From assembly GCF_000702265.1 (NCBI RefSeq), contig NZ_KL370881.1:625061-689060 (forward strand): 64,000 bases of DNA, written 5' to 3'. Both the position numbers and the translations under genes were made by a program. Source of the DNA: Butyrivibrio sp. NC2002 (GTDB taxonomy: Bacteria; Bacillota; Clostridia; Lachnospirales; Lachnospiraceae). Of the stretch, positions 44,237 through 53,245 are shown piece by piece. The first letter of the stretch is position 1; every line of letters starts with the position of its first letter. The notes under the pieces were generated by a model that worked only from the letters and a program-made list of their open reading frames with translations, was not told the origin of the DNA and did no database searches.

Positions 44237-47200
44237 ATGAAGAAAATTGGTGGATGGCGTGGCCTTGTGCTTATCGCTGTGTGCATTGTTATGAACCTCA
44301 TAGGAAATCAAATTGCAATCAGATTGCAGCTGCCGTTCTGGCTTGATGCAATAGGTACGCTGATATGTGCAATAGTATTGGGCCCTGTAGGAGGGGCTCT
44401 TTGTGGTGCACTCACCAGTATAGTTACAGGTTTTATGAACCCCGTTTACCTCATCTATATCGTAGTATCGGTAGGTATAGGAATTTCTGTAGGATTATTG
44501 TTCCCCAAAACGCAAAAATATTCTATTATTTCCGTTGCTTCTACAGCTGTTTTTGCAGGTATAGTAGCAGTCGTACTCTCTACTCCGATCAATTTTATTA
44601 TGTACAATGGTTACACAGGCAATATATGGGGTGATGCCCTTGTTGATATGCTTTCAAGAAATGTCCATGTGCCTGTTTTGTGTATGGTTTTGGGTGAGGC
44701 TTTCGTTGATATACCTGATAAGTCTATAAGTGTGTTCATAGCAATTGGGCTTATTTATGCATACAGGAAAATCTTCGACAGGCGAAAATGCACAAAGCTT
44801 GTTTTGCTTCTAACTGCGGCTGCTTCACTTATGTTTTTCAAAACAGAGGCTTATGCGTATGATTTTAGTGCTGATTTTGCGGCAGTAAGATATGATACCG
44901 ATGACGGACTTGAAACCATTGAAATAAATACTATTGCCCAGGGAGCTGACGGCTATATTTATGCGGGGGCATATTCAGGTTTGTACCGCTTTGACGGATA
45001 CCGGTTTGAGGCGCTGAAAATAGACGAGAGAATTAATAATGTAATGTGCCTGTTTGTTGACTCAAACGGATATCTCTGGATTGGAACGAATGATAGCGGA
45101 GTTGCTTGTTGGAGGGGCGATGACGACATCATTTTTTACACCAAGAAAGAAGGACTTGCTGCTAATGCGATAAGAGCGATCTGCGAGGATAATGCCGGAA
45201 ATATATATGTCGGTACTACAGCCAATCTTTCTGTAATAGATAAAGAAGGGACACTCTACAGATTCACTGACTTTGGGATAATAGGTGTATATAACCTGAC
45301 CTGCGGTTCAAACGGAGTTGTTGCCGGCATTACAAATAGCGGAGATGTTGTCTTTGTCAGGGGAAAAGAAATAGTAACAAAGCATTATCTTATGGATGAA
45401 AATGTCGACTATTCATCTATTACTGCGGTACGAAACGGTATGTATCTTGTTGGAACTACTTCAAATTATGTTCAGCAGATTGTCCTTGAAAATGACAAAG
45501 CGGTATCAAAAAAGAAATATTACGTCGAAGGAGTTTTTAACTTTAACAAACTCATATATTCCGAGAAATACTCCGGATATTTTTATTGCTGTGAAAATGG
45601 CAAAGGATTTTTGACAAAAGAGGGAAAAGCAACTTATCTCATAGATGAAGACTTTGACTCATCGATAAGTTGTTCAATGATCGATCACCAGGGAAATATC
45701 TGGTTCTCCTCCAACAAGCGCGGAATAGTGAAGTATTCATGGAATCCCTTTGAAAATATATTTGCAAAAGCTGATGTAGACAGCGAGGTCGTCAACAGCG
45801 TTCTTGTTAAGGACGGTCTTTTGTATGTCGGAACGAATACGGGACTTGTGACGATCGATCTGAAAACATATTATTCTGTTCCCATCAATCATCCTGAAAT
45901 ATTTGATGGAGTCAGAATACGCCATTTAATGGAGGATTCACGTGGGAATTTATGGGTAAGTACCTATGGTGAAAATGGTCTCATTGAAATTACTGACAAT
46001 GGGGATGTGATTTTCTTTAATGAATTAAAGAAAAAAACCGAAGGCAGCAGATTCAGGATGACCTTGGAACTATCTGACGGAACAATTGTAGCTGCATCAA
46101 CCACGGGTCTGAGCTTTATTAAGGATGGAGAAGTTGTAAAGACAATGGATGAAAAGCAAGGTCTTACAACTCAGGTCCTTTCTATGGTCGAATCACAAGA
46201 TGGTGTTATTGTGGCGGGTACGGACGGAACCGGCGTTTTCATCATTGATAATGGAAAAATAGTAGAGCATTATGATGAAAAAAACGGTCTTGATTCACTT
46301 GTGATATTAAAAGTTGTTCCCTGTGATGATGGATATATCTATGTTACGAGTAATGCACTTTACTATCTGGATAAGAACAACAACCTTCGTAAGCTTGCCG
46401 GATTTCCGTACAAGAATAATTATGATGTTTTCCTGGTGGCGGACAATAAGGTGTGGATCACATCAAGTGCGGGAATATTCGTTGTCGACAAGGCAGATCT
46501 TCTTGCAGATGGTGAATACAGTTATATGCTCCTGAATAAGGGGAGGGGATTGTATTCCTCTCTTACAGCTAATGCGACCTGCTGCTTTTATGGTAACGAT
46601 CTGTTTTTGTGCTGCTCTGATGGCGTACAAAAGATGGATATACATGGCATCTATGACAATAATACTAATTATGATATAAGGCTTACTAAGCTGCTGCTTG
46701 GTGACGAAATAATAAAGCCGAATGAAGAAGGTAAATATATCATTCCCGCATCCATGGACAGGATTCAGATAAATGTATCTGTTCTAAACTATACCCTTTC
46801 AAATCCTATGTTGCACATATATCTTGAGGGAACCGAGGATGATGGGGTTATCTGCTATCAGAGGGAGATGAAAAATCTTAGTTACCTTAGTCTTCCGTAC
46901 GGAGAATATACACTTCATGTGCAGGTACTTGATCTTGCAGGAAAAAAGGCCGTTAAAGAAGAGACATACCTGATCGAAAAAGAATCACAGATGTTTGAAA
47001 GAACTTACTTTAAAATATATCTGTTTACTGTCTGCGCTTTATTTGTTCTGTTTGCCGGTTGGCTGATAGGTAGTATACGAGTAGGGATGAACAGCTTTGA
47101 AAAGCTGAAAACAGAGATAAAGATTGACGGCCTTACCGGATTTTTTAACAAAAGCTATTCCGAGCAGGAACTTCGCACTATATGCAAAGAAAAAAGCGGT

Positions 47201-48034
47201 GCGCTTTTGGTACTTGATATTGATAACTTTAAGCTTATCAATGACCTTCACGGGCATGAGATGGGAGATAGTGTCCTTATGGGGTTTGCAGATATAGTGC
47301 GTGCAAATATCAGAGACGAAGATTTTGTTGGAAGGATCGGCGGAGATGAGTTTGTAATGTTTATAACAAATGCAACAGAAGAAGGAACTATTTCCGAAAA
47401 GGTCAGAATCCTCAATAATGAAGTGAAAAACGTCGCAATAAACCTTATCGGTGAAAATGTGAACATACCGATAGGCGTTTCTGCTGGAGTTGTTTTGGTA
47501 CCTGATGGAGGAACTGATTATAATGAGCTTTTCAGGAATGCGGATAAAGCTTTGTATAATGTCAAACAAAACGGCAAGCATGGATATGCGCTTTACAGAA
47601 ATGATAAATCCTCGCCCGGCAGTAAGAAGACAAATGCAACCGGGATCGACTCGATAAAAATGATCCTGGGAGAGCGTAATCCCGGCGATGGAGCTTATTA
47701 TGTTGACTTTGATAAATTACAGGTTGTATACAGACTCTTAAAACGCTTGTATAAGAGGACGCTTGTCAATGTCTGGCTTGTGGAATTTGTTTTAAACGGA
47801 AAAGACGGCAACGAGGTAGACAGTGAGGTCATGGACAAATTCCTTGAAGTTCTGTCTATTAATATACGCAGTAACGATGTGGTGTCATTAAGCGGCAAAA
47901 ACCAGGTGGTTGTCATAATGACTGATATAGCGCCGCATGACGGAAATACTCCTATAGAGAGAATCATAAGGGAATGGAATATGGTTCCCGGGCATGAAAA
48001 TTATGAACTAAGTTATGAAGCTGATGCCATGTGA
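44237..48034 (+). CDS. Large sensor diguanylate cyclase: ECF S-component-like domain, beta-propeller, GGDEF
   Basis: About 1265 residues with an uncommon layout. Residues 1-190 form some six membrane helices with the look of an ECF-type vitamin transporter S component (LDAIGTLICAIVLGPVGGALCGALTSIVTG). A second hydrophobic stretch leads outside to a beta-propeller of two-component-regulator repeats (about 230-760; LWIGTNDSGVACW, IWFSSNKRGIVKYS, LWVSTYGENGLIEI), then a Y_Y_Y-type domain (about 800-880). A membrane helix (about 910-930) and a cytoplasmic GGDEF domain with intact GGDEF at 1035-1039 and an upstream RDED I-site follow. The last 130 residues repeat the degenerate GGDEF-like domain of the protein at 15497 (SGKNQ near 1219). 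It likely couples an outside signal to cyclic di-GMP. ATG 44237 has ggggga upstream; ATG 44207 is possible. Confidence 0.88.
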   Translation: MKKIGGWRGLVLIAVCIVMNLIGNQIAIRLQLPFWLDAIGTLICAIVLGPVGGALCGALTSIVTGFMNPVYLIYIVVSVGIGISVGLLFPKTQKYSIISVASTAVFAGIVAVVLSTPINFIMYNGYTGNIWGDALVDMLSRNVHVPVLCMVLGEAFVDIPDKSISVFIAIGLIYAYRKIFDRRKCTKLVLLLTAAASLMFFKTEAYAYDFSADFAAVRYDTDDGLETIEINTIAQGADGYIYAGAYSGLYRFDGYRFEALKIDERINNVMCLFVDSNGYLWIGTNDSGVACWRGDDDIIFYTKKEGLAANAIRAICEDNAGNIYVGTTANLSVIDKEGTLYRFTDFGIIGVYNLTCGSNGVVAGITNSGDVVFVRGKEIVTKHYLMDENVDYSSITAVRNGMYLVGTTSNYVQQIVLENDKAVSKKKYYVEGVFNFNKLIYSEKYSGYFYCCENGKGFLTKEGKATYLIDEDFDSSISCSMIDHQGNIWFSSNKRGIVKYSWNPFENIFAKADVDSEVVNSVLVKDGLLYVGTNTGLVTIDLKTYYSVPINHPEIFDGVRIRHLMEDSRGNLWVSTYGENGLIEITDNGDVIFFNELKKKTEGSRFRMTLELSDGTIVAASTTGLSFIKDGEVVKTMDEKQGLTTQVLSMVESQDGVIVAGTDGTGVFIIDNGKIVEHYDEKNGLDSLVILKVVPCDDGYIYVTSNALYYLDKNNNLRKLAGFPYKNNYDVFLVADNKVWITSSAGIFVVDKADLLADGEYSYMLLNKGRGLYSSLTANATCCFYGNDLFLCCSDGVQKMDIHGIYDNNTNYDIRLTKLLLGDEIIKPNEEGKYIIPASMDRIQINVSVLNYTLSNPMLHIYLEGTEDDGVICYQREMKNLSYLSLPYGEYTLHVQVLDLAGKKAVKEETYLIEKESQMFERTYFKIYLFTVCALFVLFAGWLIGSIRVGMNSFEKLKTEIKIDGLTGFFNKSYSEQELRTICKEKSGALLVLDIDNFKLINDLHGHEMGDSVLMGFADIVRANIRDEDFVGRIGGDEFVMFITNATEEGTISEKVRILNNEVKNVAINLIGENVNIPIGVSAGVVLVPDGGTDYNELFRNADKALYNVKQNGKHGYALYRNDKSSPGSKKTNATGIDSIKMILGERNPGDGAYYVDFDKLQVVYRLLKRLYKRTLVNVWLVEFVLNGKDGNEVDSEVMDKFLEVLSINIRSNDVVSLSGKNQVVVIMTDIAPHDGNTPIERIIREWNMVPGHENYELSYEADAM

Positions 48035-48044
48035 GATTTAAACC

Positions 48045-48073
48045 TTGTTTTGAATTTTGAAAAGGTATAAAAT
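48045..48073 (+). promoter_or_regulatory. Putative aspS promoter
   Basis: TTGTTT at 48045-48050, 17-base spacer, TAAAAT at 48068-48073 (a TATAAA overlaps two bases earlier), 57 bases before the start. Confidence 0.5.
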
Positions 48074-48129
48074 GTTGCAGTGATTAACTTAGAAGAATTT
48101 TAATGCGTTATAGAAGGAGTAGTAACATT

Positions 48130-49971
48130 ATGATGCAGTCGCGTACACATACATGTGGAGAGCTCAGAATAGAGCATGCCGGTCAGAAGGTCAAGCTTGT
48201 CGGATGGCTTGAAAATCTTCGTGAAGTCGGCGCAGAGCTCGGATTTGTGGTTTTGAGAGATTTTTACGGAACCACTCAGGTAGTCATCGAAAATGAAGAT
48301 ATGATGAAGACCGTTAAGGGAATCAATAAAGAATCAACTATCTCAGTTGAGGGTACAGTCAGAGAGAGAAGCTCTAAAAACCCCAAGCAGGCAACCGGAG
48401 ATATCGAAGTTGTGCCTGAAAAGGTAGAGGTTCTTGGTCGTTGCAGATATAACGAACTTCCTTTTGAAATAAACAGAAGCCGCGAGGCCGATGAGACAAC
48501 AAGACTTAAGTACCGTTATCTTGATCTTAGAAATCCGGAAGTTAAGCAGAATATCGTTTTAAGATGTAATGTAATAGCTGCACTCAGACAGGCTATGACA
48601 GAGCATGGCTTTATGGAGATCACAACTCCTATTCTTACAGTATCATCACCTGAAGGCGCAAGAGATTACCTTGTTCCTGCAAGAAAGCACCCCGGAAAGT
48701 TCTATGCACTTCCTCAGGCGCCTCAGCAGTTCAAGCAGCTCCTTATGACTTCAGGCTTTGACAGATATTTCCAGATCGCACCCTGCTTTAGAGATGAGGA
48801 TGCAAGAGGAGACAGAAGCCCGGGAGAATTCTATCAGCTTGATATGGAGATGGCTTTTGCTTCTCAGGAAGATGTCTTTTCTGTTTGCGAGGATGTTCTT
48901 CCTCCTATTTTTGCTAAGTATGGCACTTATGACAGAGCATCTGAGGCACCTTTTGCACGTATTCCTTACCTTGAAGCTATGGAGAAATACGGAACAGATA
49001 AGCCTGACCTTAGAATTGACCTCACAGCTACAGATGCTACAGAGGTACTTAAGGATTGCGGATTTGGACCTTTTGCAAGCACAGTATCACAGGAAGCTGC
49101 AGATGCAAGCGAAGGCGCTTTAAAGGCCGGAGACATCACAGAAGTATGCATTAAAGCTGTTGTTATTTCTGATTTCAAAGAGAGCCGTAAATTCATAGAT
49201 AAGACAATTGCAGAAGTTGAAGTACAGGCAGGCTCTAAGCCTTACTGGTTCAGACTTGATGAAAACGGAGAGATTGTCGGAGGAATTGCAAAGTTTGTTC
49301 AGGAAAGAAAAGACGAAGTGATTTCCGCACTTTCACTTAAGGCAGGCGACCTTGTTGTTATAGGCGCAGGCAAAAAGGGAATGGCTCAGAAAATCGCAGG
49401 TGTTTCAATCAAGACATTTGGTGCAGCAGTACCCGGACATATGGATAAAGAGCAGTACGCATTCTGCTGGATCGTTGATTTCCCTATGTACGAAATCGGC
49501 GAAGAGTCAGGAGAGCTTGAGTTCTGTCACAATCCTTTCTCAATGCCAAGTGGCGGCATGGAGACTCTTCTTAAGGCAGAGAGAGGCGAGATCGATCCGC
49601 TCGATATCATGGCAGATCAGTATGACCTTGTATGTAACGGCGTTGAGCTTTCATCAGGTGCTGTTCGTAACCATGATCCAGAGATCATGATCAAGGCATT
49701 TGAGATGGTAAGACTTGGCGAGGAAGATGTTAAGGCTAAGTTCCCTGCTATGTACAATGCATTCTGCTACGGTGCACCGCCGCACGCAGGTATTGCACCT
49801 GGTGTAGACCGTATGGTTATGCTTCTTGCAGGCGAGAATTCAATCAGAGAGATCATTCCGTTCCCTATGAACAAGAATGCTCAGGACGTAATGATGAATG
49901 CTCCCGGCGAAGTAACAGAGAAGCAGCTTGAAGAACTCCACATCAGAACTGTCGTAGATGACGCAGAATAA
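48130..49971 (+). CDS. aspS: Aspartyl-tRNA synthetase
   Basis: Class II synthetase that charges tRNA-Asp. The 614-codon frame starts with the OB-fold anticodon domain (VKLVGWLENLREVGAELGFVVLRD). The catalytic core shows motif 1 near MTEHGFMEITTPILT, motif 2 FRDEDARGDRSPGEFYQLDMEM, and motif 3 GVDRMVMLLAG. The bacterial GAD insertion domain lies between (about 290-420), giving the normal length near 610. An aaggag site lies ten bases before ATG 48130; nine codons upstream in the same frame lack support. Discriminating versus Asp/Asn-charging type was not determined. Confidence 0.97.
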   Translation: MMQSRTHTCGELRIEHAGQKVKLVGWLENLREVGAELGFVVLRDFYGTTQVVIENEDMMKTVKGINKESTISVEGTVRERSSKNPKQATGDIEVVPEKVEVLGRCRYNELPFEINRSREADETTRLKYRYLDLRNPEVKQNIVLRCNVIAALRQAMTEHGFMEITTPILTVSSPEGARDYLVPARKHPGKFYALPQAPQQFKQLLMTSGFDRYFQIAPCFRDEDARGDRSPGEFYQLDMEMAFASQEDVFSVCEDVLPPIFAKYGTYDRASEAPFARIPYLEAMEKYGTDKPDLRIDLTATDATEVLKDCGFGPFASTVSQEAADASEGALKAGDITEVCIKAVVISDFKESRKFIDKTIAEVEVQAGSKPYWFRLDENGEIVGGIAKFVQERKDEVISALSLKAGDLVVIGAGKKGMAQKIAGVSIKTFGAAVPGHMDKEQYAFCWIVDFPMYEIGEESGELEFCHNPFSMPSGGMETLLKAERGEIDPLDIMADQYDLVCNGVELSSGAVRNHDPEIMIKAFEMVRLGEEDVKAKFPAMYNAFCYGAPPHAGIAPGVDRMVMLLAGENSIREIIPFPMNKNAQDVMMNAPGEVTEKQLEELHIRTVVDDAE

Positions 49972-49986
49972 AATGAAAAATATATA

Positions 49987-50033
49987 TACCCCGGAATGCC
50001 GATGCAAATATCGGTATTCCGGGGTATTTTTTT
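49987..50033 (+). terminator. Strong rho-independent terminator of aspS
   Basis: taccccggaatgccgat pairs with atcggtattccggggta (one wobble) around a 6-base loop, followed by seven T residues. Confidence 0.93.
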
Positions 50034-50182
50034 AATTGCATATCCAATTTGCAAAATTGGATTTTTATACAGGTAATTTTTGCCAAAAAATGAATTTTTT
50101 AAGTCTCAAAATAGAAATAAAATGGAACTCGAGTTTTAGAGATGAACAAAACTAAAATGTTTGTAAAATCTAGCCTAAGCAA

Positions 50183-50211
50183 TTGTATTTTCTGAAAAAC
50201 ACTTGTATTAT
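50183..50211 (+). promoter_or_regulatory. Putative promoter of the ATP synthase operon
   Basis: TTGTAT at 50183-50188, 17-base spacer, TATTAT at 50206-50211. The leader to the first start codon would be about 60 bases. The rest of the 240-base gap after the aspS terminator is A/T-rich without other visible features. Confidence 0.6.
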
Positions 50212-50278
50212 TGAAATATATGTTGCGTAATTTCGGATTTGTACAAATTATCAGAATGAAGAGTCGAAATCAGTTCAA

Positions 50279-50557
50279 ATGATTAAAAAATCAAAAGATT
50301 TTTCCAAGTTAATGACGCAGTTTGCAATGGTGGGGCAACTGGGGTTATCCCTGGTAGCGCCGATTCTTGTGTGCATTTTTATATGCTATCAGCTAACTAC
50401 GGGTATGGGACTTCCGGGGTGGATCTACATCATTGGAATATTCTTTGGACTCGGAGGCTCGATCATGACCGGATACAAGGTTTATCTGGAGGTAATAGGC
50501 AAAACGGAGAAGAAAAAACGTGACGAAAAAGAGGTGTCTTTTAATAAGCACGTCTAA
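50279..50557 (+). CDS. AtpZ/AtpI-like membrane protein
   Basis: A 92-residue protein with two membrane helices (about 17-38 and 45-66) separated by a short loop (TTGMGLPGWIY) and a Lys/Glu-rich tail. This matches the AtpZ/AtpI family often encoded first in ATP synthase operons and thought to aid rotor assembly or Mg2+ entry. No clear ribosome site precedes the ATG. The next gene starts within its stop codon, so translation is coupled. Confidence 0.82.
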   Translation: MIKKSKDFSKLMTQFAMVGQLGLSLVAPILVCIFICYQLTTGMGLPGWIYIIGIFFGLGGSIMTGYKVYLEVIGKTEKKKRDEKEVSFNKHV

Positions 50558-50994
50558 TGGAGAGGAATAAGTTTTGTATGGGAGTTCAGGAAGCTGTTAA
50601 GAAGGAAACTTCATTTATATTGATAGGCACATCAGTTGCTTCAATACTTGTTATTATTTGTTTTTTTATTTTGCATCAAGTGGTGCCTTCATATGCACCT
50701 TTTGATTATACGGTCTTCGTAGGCGCGGCAGGTGGAACTATTGTCGCAGTAGGCAACTTCTTTTGGATGGGGCTTACAGTACAGAAGATCGCCGGAATGA
50801 ATCAGGAGGAAGATGACAGAGCCAGAAGTACCATGGCAGTAAGTCTTCGCTACCGCACATTGATCCAGTTGGTATGGGTTGTTATAGCAATCTTTGTTCC
50901 GGCTATAAATCTTGTGACAGGTATCATTCCTCTTTTTATTCCAAGCTTTTTAATAAAAATTCGCGGAATACTATCTGCGAGGAAAGGAAGGTGA
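50557..50994 (+). CDS. ATP synthase subunit I-like protein
   Basis: A 145-residue protein with four membrane helices, the arrangement of ATP synthase I proteins, which help assemble the c-ring. The core reads FVGAAGGTIVAVGNFFWMGL, with two more helices near the C-terminus and a basic end. Its ATG overlaps the stop codon of the previous gene; an alternative ATG at 50578 would shorten it by seven residues. Position directly before atpB supports the assignment more than sequence does. Confidence 0.75.
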   Translation: MERNKFCMGVQEAVKKETSFILIGTSVASILVIICFFILHQVVPSYAPFDYTVFVGAAGGTIVAVGNFFWMGLTVQKIAGMNQEEDDRARSTMAVSLRYRTLIQLVWVVIAIFVPAINLVTGIIPLFIPSFLIKIRGILSARKGR

Positions 50995-51003
50995 TACTAA
51001 CGT

Positions 51004-51765
51004 ATGAACTTTGAAATTACTGGCAGTAAGATCTTTTACACCATCCATACGCCAATCCCGGTACTTGGTGATTTTCAGATCACTGAGACACTGATTGTCA
51101 GCTGGATCGTAATGGTCATCATAACACTGCTGTGTATCTTCCTGACGAGAAATCTTCAGGTCGAGAACATTTCAAAGCGGCAAGCAATTGCAGAAATGCT
51201 GGTCGAGACTGCCAACAATTTTGTAAGAGGCAATACCGGATCAACCAAGTTTGATAAGTTGATTCCTCTGGTTGCAACTATTTTTACAACCAGTGTTGTT
51301 TCTAACCTTATTTGTCTGGTAGGACTTAGAAGCCCGACTGCGGATCTGGCGACAGAAGCTGCATGGGCTGTAGTAGTATTTGTGATTATCACTGCAACCA
51401 AGATAAAAGCAGGAGGAATAGGTGGTTATCTGAAAGGATTCACTCAGCCTATCCCGGTACTTACGCCGTTTAATATTCTTTCAGAGTTTGCAACTCCGGT
51501 AAGTATGGCGTGCCGTCATTTTGGTAATATTCTTTCCGGCGTAGTTATTGACGGACTTATATATGCAGCACTTGCACTTGCATCATCAGCTATTTTGGGT
51601 CTGATCCCCGGAACAGTTGGAGCAGTGCTTTCACAGATTCCGATTCTAAGTGTTGGTATTCCTGCAGTCTTAGGCGTTTATTTTGACTGGTTCACAGGAG
51701 TTATGCAGGCATTCATTTTCTCAATGCTTACTATCATGTACATTGCGAATGCCGCAGAAGGTTGA
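51004..51765 (+). CDS. atpB: ATP synthase subunit a
   Basis: Stator channel subunit of Fo that passes ions to and from the c-ring. The 253-residue protein has about five or six membrane helices. The essential Arg is at about 171 in MACRHFGNILSG, equivalent to the conserved LRLFGN region. An early segment FTTSVVSNLICLVGL carries the Asn-containing helix of the family. aaggtg precedes the ATG. It is shorter at the N-terminus than the E. coli protein, as usual in Firmicutes. Confidence 0.95.
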   Translation: MNFEITGSKIFYTIHTPIPVLGDFQITETLIVSWIVMVIITLLCIFLTRNLQVENISKRQAIAEMLVETANNFVRGNTGSTKFDKLIPLVATIFTTSVVSNLICLVGLRSPTADLATEAAWAVVVFVIITATKIKAGGIGGYLKGFTQPIPVLTPFNILSEFATPVSMACRHFGNILSGVVIDGLIYAALALASSAILGLIPGTVGAVLSQIPILSVGIPAVLGVYFDWFTGVMQAFIFSMLTIMYIANAAEG

Positions 51766-51822
51766 TACACAGAAAAACTAAATACAGTAATTATTATTTA
51801 TAACAAAAAACATTTTTTCTAG

Positions 51823-52116
<294 letters not shown>

Positions 52117-52140
52117 GTTTGTTAGTACGGAGGTACGCGA

Positions 52141-52644
52141 ATGGATACACAGGGATTAGTAGGAATAGTTCCGTGGACGTTCATTGCCCAGCTCTGTAAC
52201 CTGTTTATTCAGTTGTGGCTCATTAAAAAATTTCTTTTCAAGCCTGTCAATGACATTCTCGAAAAGAGACAGAAGATGACTGAAGCTGAATTAAAGGGTG
52301 CGCGTGAAGCAAAAGAAAAAGCCGAAACCATGAAGAAAGAATATGAAACAAGTCTTTCATCAGCACAGGCACAGGCTGCTGAAATAGTTGCTACAGCGCA
52401 GAAAGAGGCTCAGGGTAAGGCAGATAATATTGTGAAGGAAGCCAAAGAACAGGCTGCACAACTTACTGCCAGAGCAGAAGCGGATATCGCGCAAGAGAAA
52501 AAGAAAGCCATCAACGAGGCTAAGGACACTATCGGCGGACTTGCGATGGATATTGCAGGAAAAGTCGTAGAAAAGGAAATCAACGAGAACGATCACAGGA
52601 AACTGATTGATGAGTTTATTAACAATGTAGGGGAGGCGTCATGA
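52141..52644 (+). CDS. atpF: ATP synthase subunit b
   Basis: Peripheral stalk subunit, 167 residues. One N-terminal membrane helix (FIAQLCNLFIQLWLIKKFLF) is followed by a long Ala/Lys/Glu-rich coiled coil (KAEAELKGAREAKEK-type heptads) that reaches the F1 head. Its end overlaps atpH by four bases, coupling the stalk subunits. A ggaggt site lies before the ATG. Confidence 0.95.
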   Translation: MDTQGLVGIVPWTFIAQLCNLFIQLWLIKKFLFKPVNDILEKRQKMTEAELKGAREAKEKAETMKKEYETSLSSAQAQAAEIVATAQKEAQGKADNIVKEAKEQAAQLTARAEADIAQEKKKAINEAKDTIGGLAMDIAGKVVEKEINENDHRKLIDEFINNVGEAS

Positions 52645-53180
52645 CAAAGGCTGGAGATTTATACGGACAGAGTCTGTATGATCTGGCACTTTCGGAAAAC
52701 CTTACGGATGACATTCTTGTTCAGATGGAATCGGTTAAAGAGATTTTCAAGGAGAATCCCGACTACATAACACTTCTGTCGGAGCCCTCGGTTCCAAAGA
52801 AGGAGAGACTGAAACTGGTAGATGAAGCATTTGACGGACAGTTACAACCGTATCTGCTCAACTTTATCAAGATCCTCGTTGAAAGAGGATTGCTCAGACA
52901 GTTTTCAGCATGCAGCCGCAGATTCAGGGAGAGCTACAATAAAGATCACGGAATAGCAGAGGCCATCGTAACAAGTGCGATCACTCTAAACGATTCCCAG
53001 ATAGATGCTCTTAAACACAAACTCGAATCTATTACGGGAAAAAAGATTCTTTTATCCCAGAAAATCGATGCATCTGTTCTTGGAGGTATTCGAGTTGATA
53101 TCGAAGGCAAGCTCTTTGACGGAACAGTCCAGGGACGCCTTGATGAACTTCGCAAGAAGGTTGACGAAACAGTCATGTGA
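52641..53180 (+). CDS. atpH: ATP synthase subunit delta
   Basis: Soluble stalk subunit that links subunit b to the top of F1. The 179-residue protein has the six-helix N-terminal domain (AGDLYGQSLYDLALSENLTDDIL) and the C-terminal signature (SQKIDASVLGGIRVDIEGKLFDGTVQGRL) of the OSCP/delta family. ggggagg precedes the ATG, which lies inside the end of atpF. Confidence 0.95.
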   Translation: MTKAGDLYGQSLYDLALSENLTDDILVQMESVKEIFKENPDYITLLSEPSVPKKERLKLVDEAFDGQLQPYLLNFIKILVERGLLRQFSACSRRFRESYNKDHGIAEAIVTSAITLNDSQIDALKHKLESITGKKILLSQKIDASVLGGIRVDIEGKLFDGTVQGRLDELRKKVDETVM

Positions 53181-53245
53181 TTGGTGCACAGGGATTTGTC
53201 CCCGGCGCCGGTTGAATAAAATTGTAAACCACGGAGGCTTTTAGA

